NCBI GenBank assembly: GCA_947474205.1 | Contig: CANJIC010000163.1 | Location: 1-5,092 of the forward strand | Direction: 5' to 3' | Origin: Planctomycetaceae bacterium | Lineage (GTDB): Bacteria > Planctomycetota > Phycisphaerae > Phycisphaerales > SM1A02 | Length of the DNA: 5,092 bases | Shown here: piece after piece, positions 4,582 to 5,092 of the stretch | Layout: each line of letters starts with the position of its first letter | Position numbering within the stretch: the stretch's first letter is position 1 | Notes under the pieces: generated by a model | What the model was told of the DNA's origin: nothing | What the model saw: the letters and a program-made list of their open reading frames with translations, nothing else | Databases searched by the model: none | Translations under genes and position numbers: made by a program

Positions 4582-5092
4582 ATGGCAATCGCAACAGCAA
4601 AAGTAAAATTACACGGCGGCAAGCGCATGCGCGCGAGCCTTGAAACACGTCCAAAGACCGCGGTTTCCCCTGAGGAAGCCATTTCCGCATTGCGCAAGTT
4701 CAAAGCCCCAAAGTTTGACCAAACGGTCAATGTGGTCGTGAATCTTGGCATCGATCCAAAGGCCGCCGATCAAGCGCTTCGCGGTTCCATGAGCATGCCT
4801 CACGGAATTGGTCGCACCTCGCGCGTCATTTGTTTCTGCGGTTCCGACAAGGTCGCTGGCGCCAAAGCCGCCGGCGCGGTCGAAGCTGGCTCCGATGATC
4901 TTGTTGCAAAGATCGAGCAAGGCTGGATGGAATTTGATGTCGCGGTCGCAAGTCCCGACATGATGAGAATTGTTTCCAAGCTTGGAAAAGTTCTTGGTCC
5001 AAAGGGTCTCATGCCAAGTCCAAAGGCTGGAACAGTTGCGGCGGATGTCGCGGCGGCTGTGAAGGAATACGGCGCAGGCAAGCAGGAATATC
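4582..5092 (+). CDS. rplA: 50S ribosomal protein uL1, first 170 residues (3' end beyond window)
   Basis: Protein of the mobile L1 stalk, which helps release deacylated tRNA from the E site. In many bacteria it is also the translational repressor of its own operon. The visible part contains KRMR (14-17), the domain I segment FDQTVNVVVNLGIDPK (45-60), MPHGIGRTSRV (72-82), the domain II core with AKAAGA (94-99) and FDVAVASPDMMR (118-129), and the signature LGPKGLMPSPKAGTV (138-152), where many bacteria have MPNPKVGTV. About 60-70 C-terminal residues should lie beyond the window. The start is ATG 4582, 4 bp after rplK, with GGAAGGA upstream. The first 12 residues (MAIATAKVKLHG) differ from the commoner short MAK-K-KR start, so the N-terminus appears slightly longer than usual. 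Identity is secure. Confidence 0.97.
   Translation, partial: MAIATAKVKLHGGKRMRASLETRPKTAVSPEEAISALRKFKAPKFDQTVNVVVNLGIDPKAADQALRGSMSMPHGIGRTSRVICFCGSDKVAGAKAAGAVEAGSDDLVAKIEQGWMEFDVAVASPDMMRIVSKLGKVLGPKGLMPSPKAGTVAADVAAAVKEYGAGKQEY

Overview
This window looks like part of the chromosome of a planctomycete-type bacterium. The evidence is indirect. The L11 sequence (segments such as NGVNPGQF and SSPVSVMI), the HflX segment WNLGGGN before the G3 motif, and a GGQ release-factor-like protein with a long C-terminal extension all resemble, from memory, planctomycete versions. No rRNA or taxon-specific marker is present, so the phylum is an inference. The DNA is moderately GC-rich. Almost all of it is coding, and two of the likely starts are GTG.

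Layout. Positions 1-803 (minus strand) hold the N-terminal two thirds of the ribosome-associated GTPase HflX, cut by the window edge. Only 23 bp separate its start from tsaD (827-1888, plus strand), which encodes the catalytic subunit of t6A tRNA modification. tsaD overlaps by ATGA a 185-residue GGQ-motif hydrolase of the release-factor / ribosome-rescue kind (1885-2442). Next comes a noncoding tract carrying nine degenerate copies of a 14-bp tandem repeat (2498-2622). An M20D-family metallo-amidohydrolase follows (2664-3881). A 270-bp intergenic region then carries a plausible sigma70-type promoter and a leader that can fold into a three-way junction ending at the Shine-Dalgarno sequence of rplK. 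rplK (L11, 4152-4577) and the first 170 codons of rplA (L1, 4582 to the window end) close the window.

How the genes fit together. Five of the six genes concern translation: ribosome splitting or rescue (HflX), tRNA modification (TsaD), peptidyl-tRNA hydrolysis (GGQ protein) and the large-subunit stalk proteins L11 and L1. The amidohydrolase is the metabolic outlier. It sits where nusG (with secE before it) is usually found, directly upstream of rplK. I see no phage, transposon, CRISPR or defence system. The most interesting items are the structured rplK leader (a candidate L1 autoregulatory site), the GGQ protein with a Fis-like helix-turn-helix tail translationally coupled to tsaD, the 14-bp minisatellite, and two genes with no Shine-Dalgarno sequence but a TANNNT hexamer exactly 6 nt before the start codon.
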